From Candidatus Parcubacteria bacterium (lineage in GTDB: Bacteria > Patescibacteriota > Saccharimonadia > Saccharimonadales > Saccharimonadaceae): a stretch of 10,789 bases of DNA. Below the pieces are notes generated by a model. The model was given only the letters and a program-made list of their open reading frames with translations, made no database searches and was not told where the DNA came from. Made by a program: the position numbers and the translations under genes. The number at the start of each line of letters is the position of its first letter. Position 1 is the stretch's first letter. Of the stretch, positions 10,732 to 10,789 are shown in pieces. The stretch is from positions 1 to 10,789 of the forward strand of contig JAEYUN010000007.1 of NCBI GenBank assembly GCA_023432475.1. The letters are read 5' to 3'.

Positions 10732-10789
10732 TAAATACTGTTTTGAATTAAGCGGTCTATAACCGTAGCCAAATATACCATTTTGTTGT

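Noticed and set aside
1..10789. CRISPR array, insertion sequence or rRNA
   Set aside because: No regularly spaced direct repeats, transposase-like genes, terminal inverted repeats or rRNA-like sequence were seen.

Overview
The window reads as a compact bacterial chromosome segment from the Candidate Phyla Radiation, most likely Candidatus Saccharibacteria (TM7). That assignment is inference. It rests on small genes packed on both strands with almost no intergenic DNA, a bifunctional phosphoglucose/phosphomannose isomerase, and above all a tandem array of seven short pilin-like proteins of the VirB2/TrbC type. TGA ends two of the pilin-like genes (8652-8654 and 9086-9088), so UGA is a stop here. 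This argues against the UGA=Gly lineages Gracilibacteria and Absconditabacteria.

Layout. 1-991: 3' part of groEL, closed by a bidirectional terminator. 1055-1582 (-): Pro/Thr-rich hypothetical protein, divergent from 1666-2712 (+), the sugar-phosphate isomerase. 2698-3093 (-): HIT hydrolase, overlapping the isomerase tail to tail. 3144-3231 (+): tRNA-Ser(CGA). 3264-3809 (-): 3-methyladenine DNA glycosylase. 3887-3963 (-): tRNA-Arg(GCG). 4085-4600 (-): two-TM hypothetical protein. 4668-4760: hairpin-rich palindromic block. 4813-4905 (-): tRNA-Ser(GCT). 4995-5015: 21-nt copy of that tRNA's 5' end. 5054-5141 (-): tRNA-Ser(TGA). 5187-5861 (-): ComF-type phosphoribosyltransferase, divergent from 5962-6429 (+), an Hsp20 chaperone.

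6518-9589 (-) holds seven consecutive VirB2/TrbC-like pilin paralogues, called P1 to P7 here in order of transcription. P1-P3 overlap by 4 nt, P3-P5 are closely spaced, P6 ends at its own hairpin, and P7 has its own promoter. Six of seven carry signal peptides with A-x-A cleavage sites, and five have a cysteine pair in the exported N-terminal segment. Divergent from P1 is 9742-10731 (+), a membrane-anchored protein with a Pro/Ser/Thr linker and an unrecognised extracytoplasmic domain. These eight genes plausibly supply subunits of a type IV secretion-like surface structure, but no VirB4, VirB6 or VirD4 homologue lies in the window.

Expression signals are unusually readable. Four genes (1666, 3093, 3809, 4600) have a -10 hexamer ending 6-7 nt before the start codon and no Shine-Dalgarno, which predicts leaderless mRNAs. 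P7 is nearly the same (9 nt). Most other genes have a Shine-Dalgarno and a normal leader. No gene-free stretch exceeds 300 bases. The longest, 4601-4812, holds a promoter, the palindromic block and a terminator. Nothing recognisable was seen in 10732-10789.
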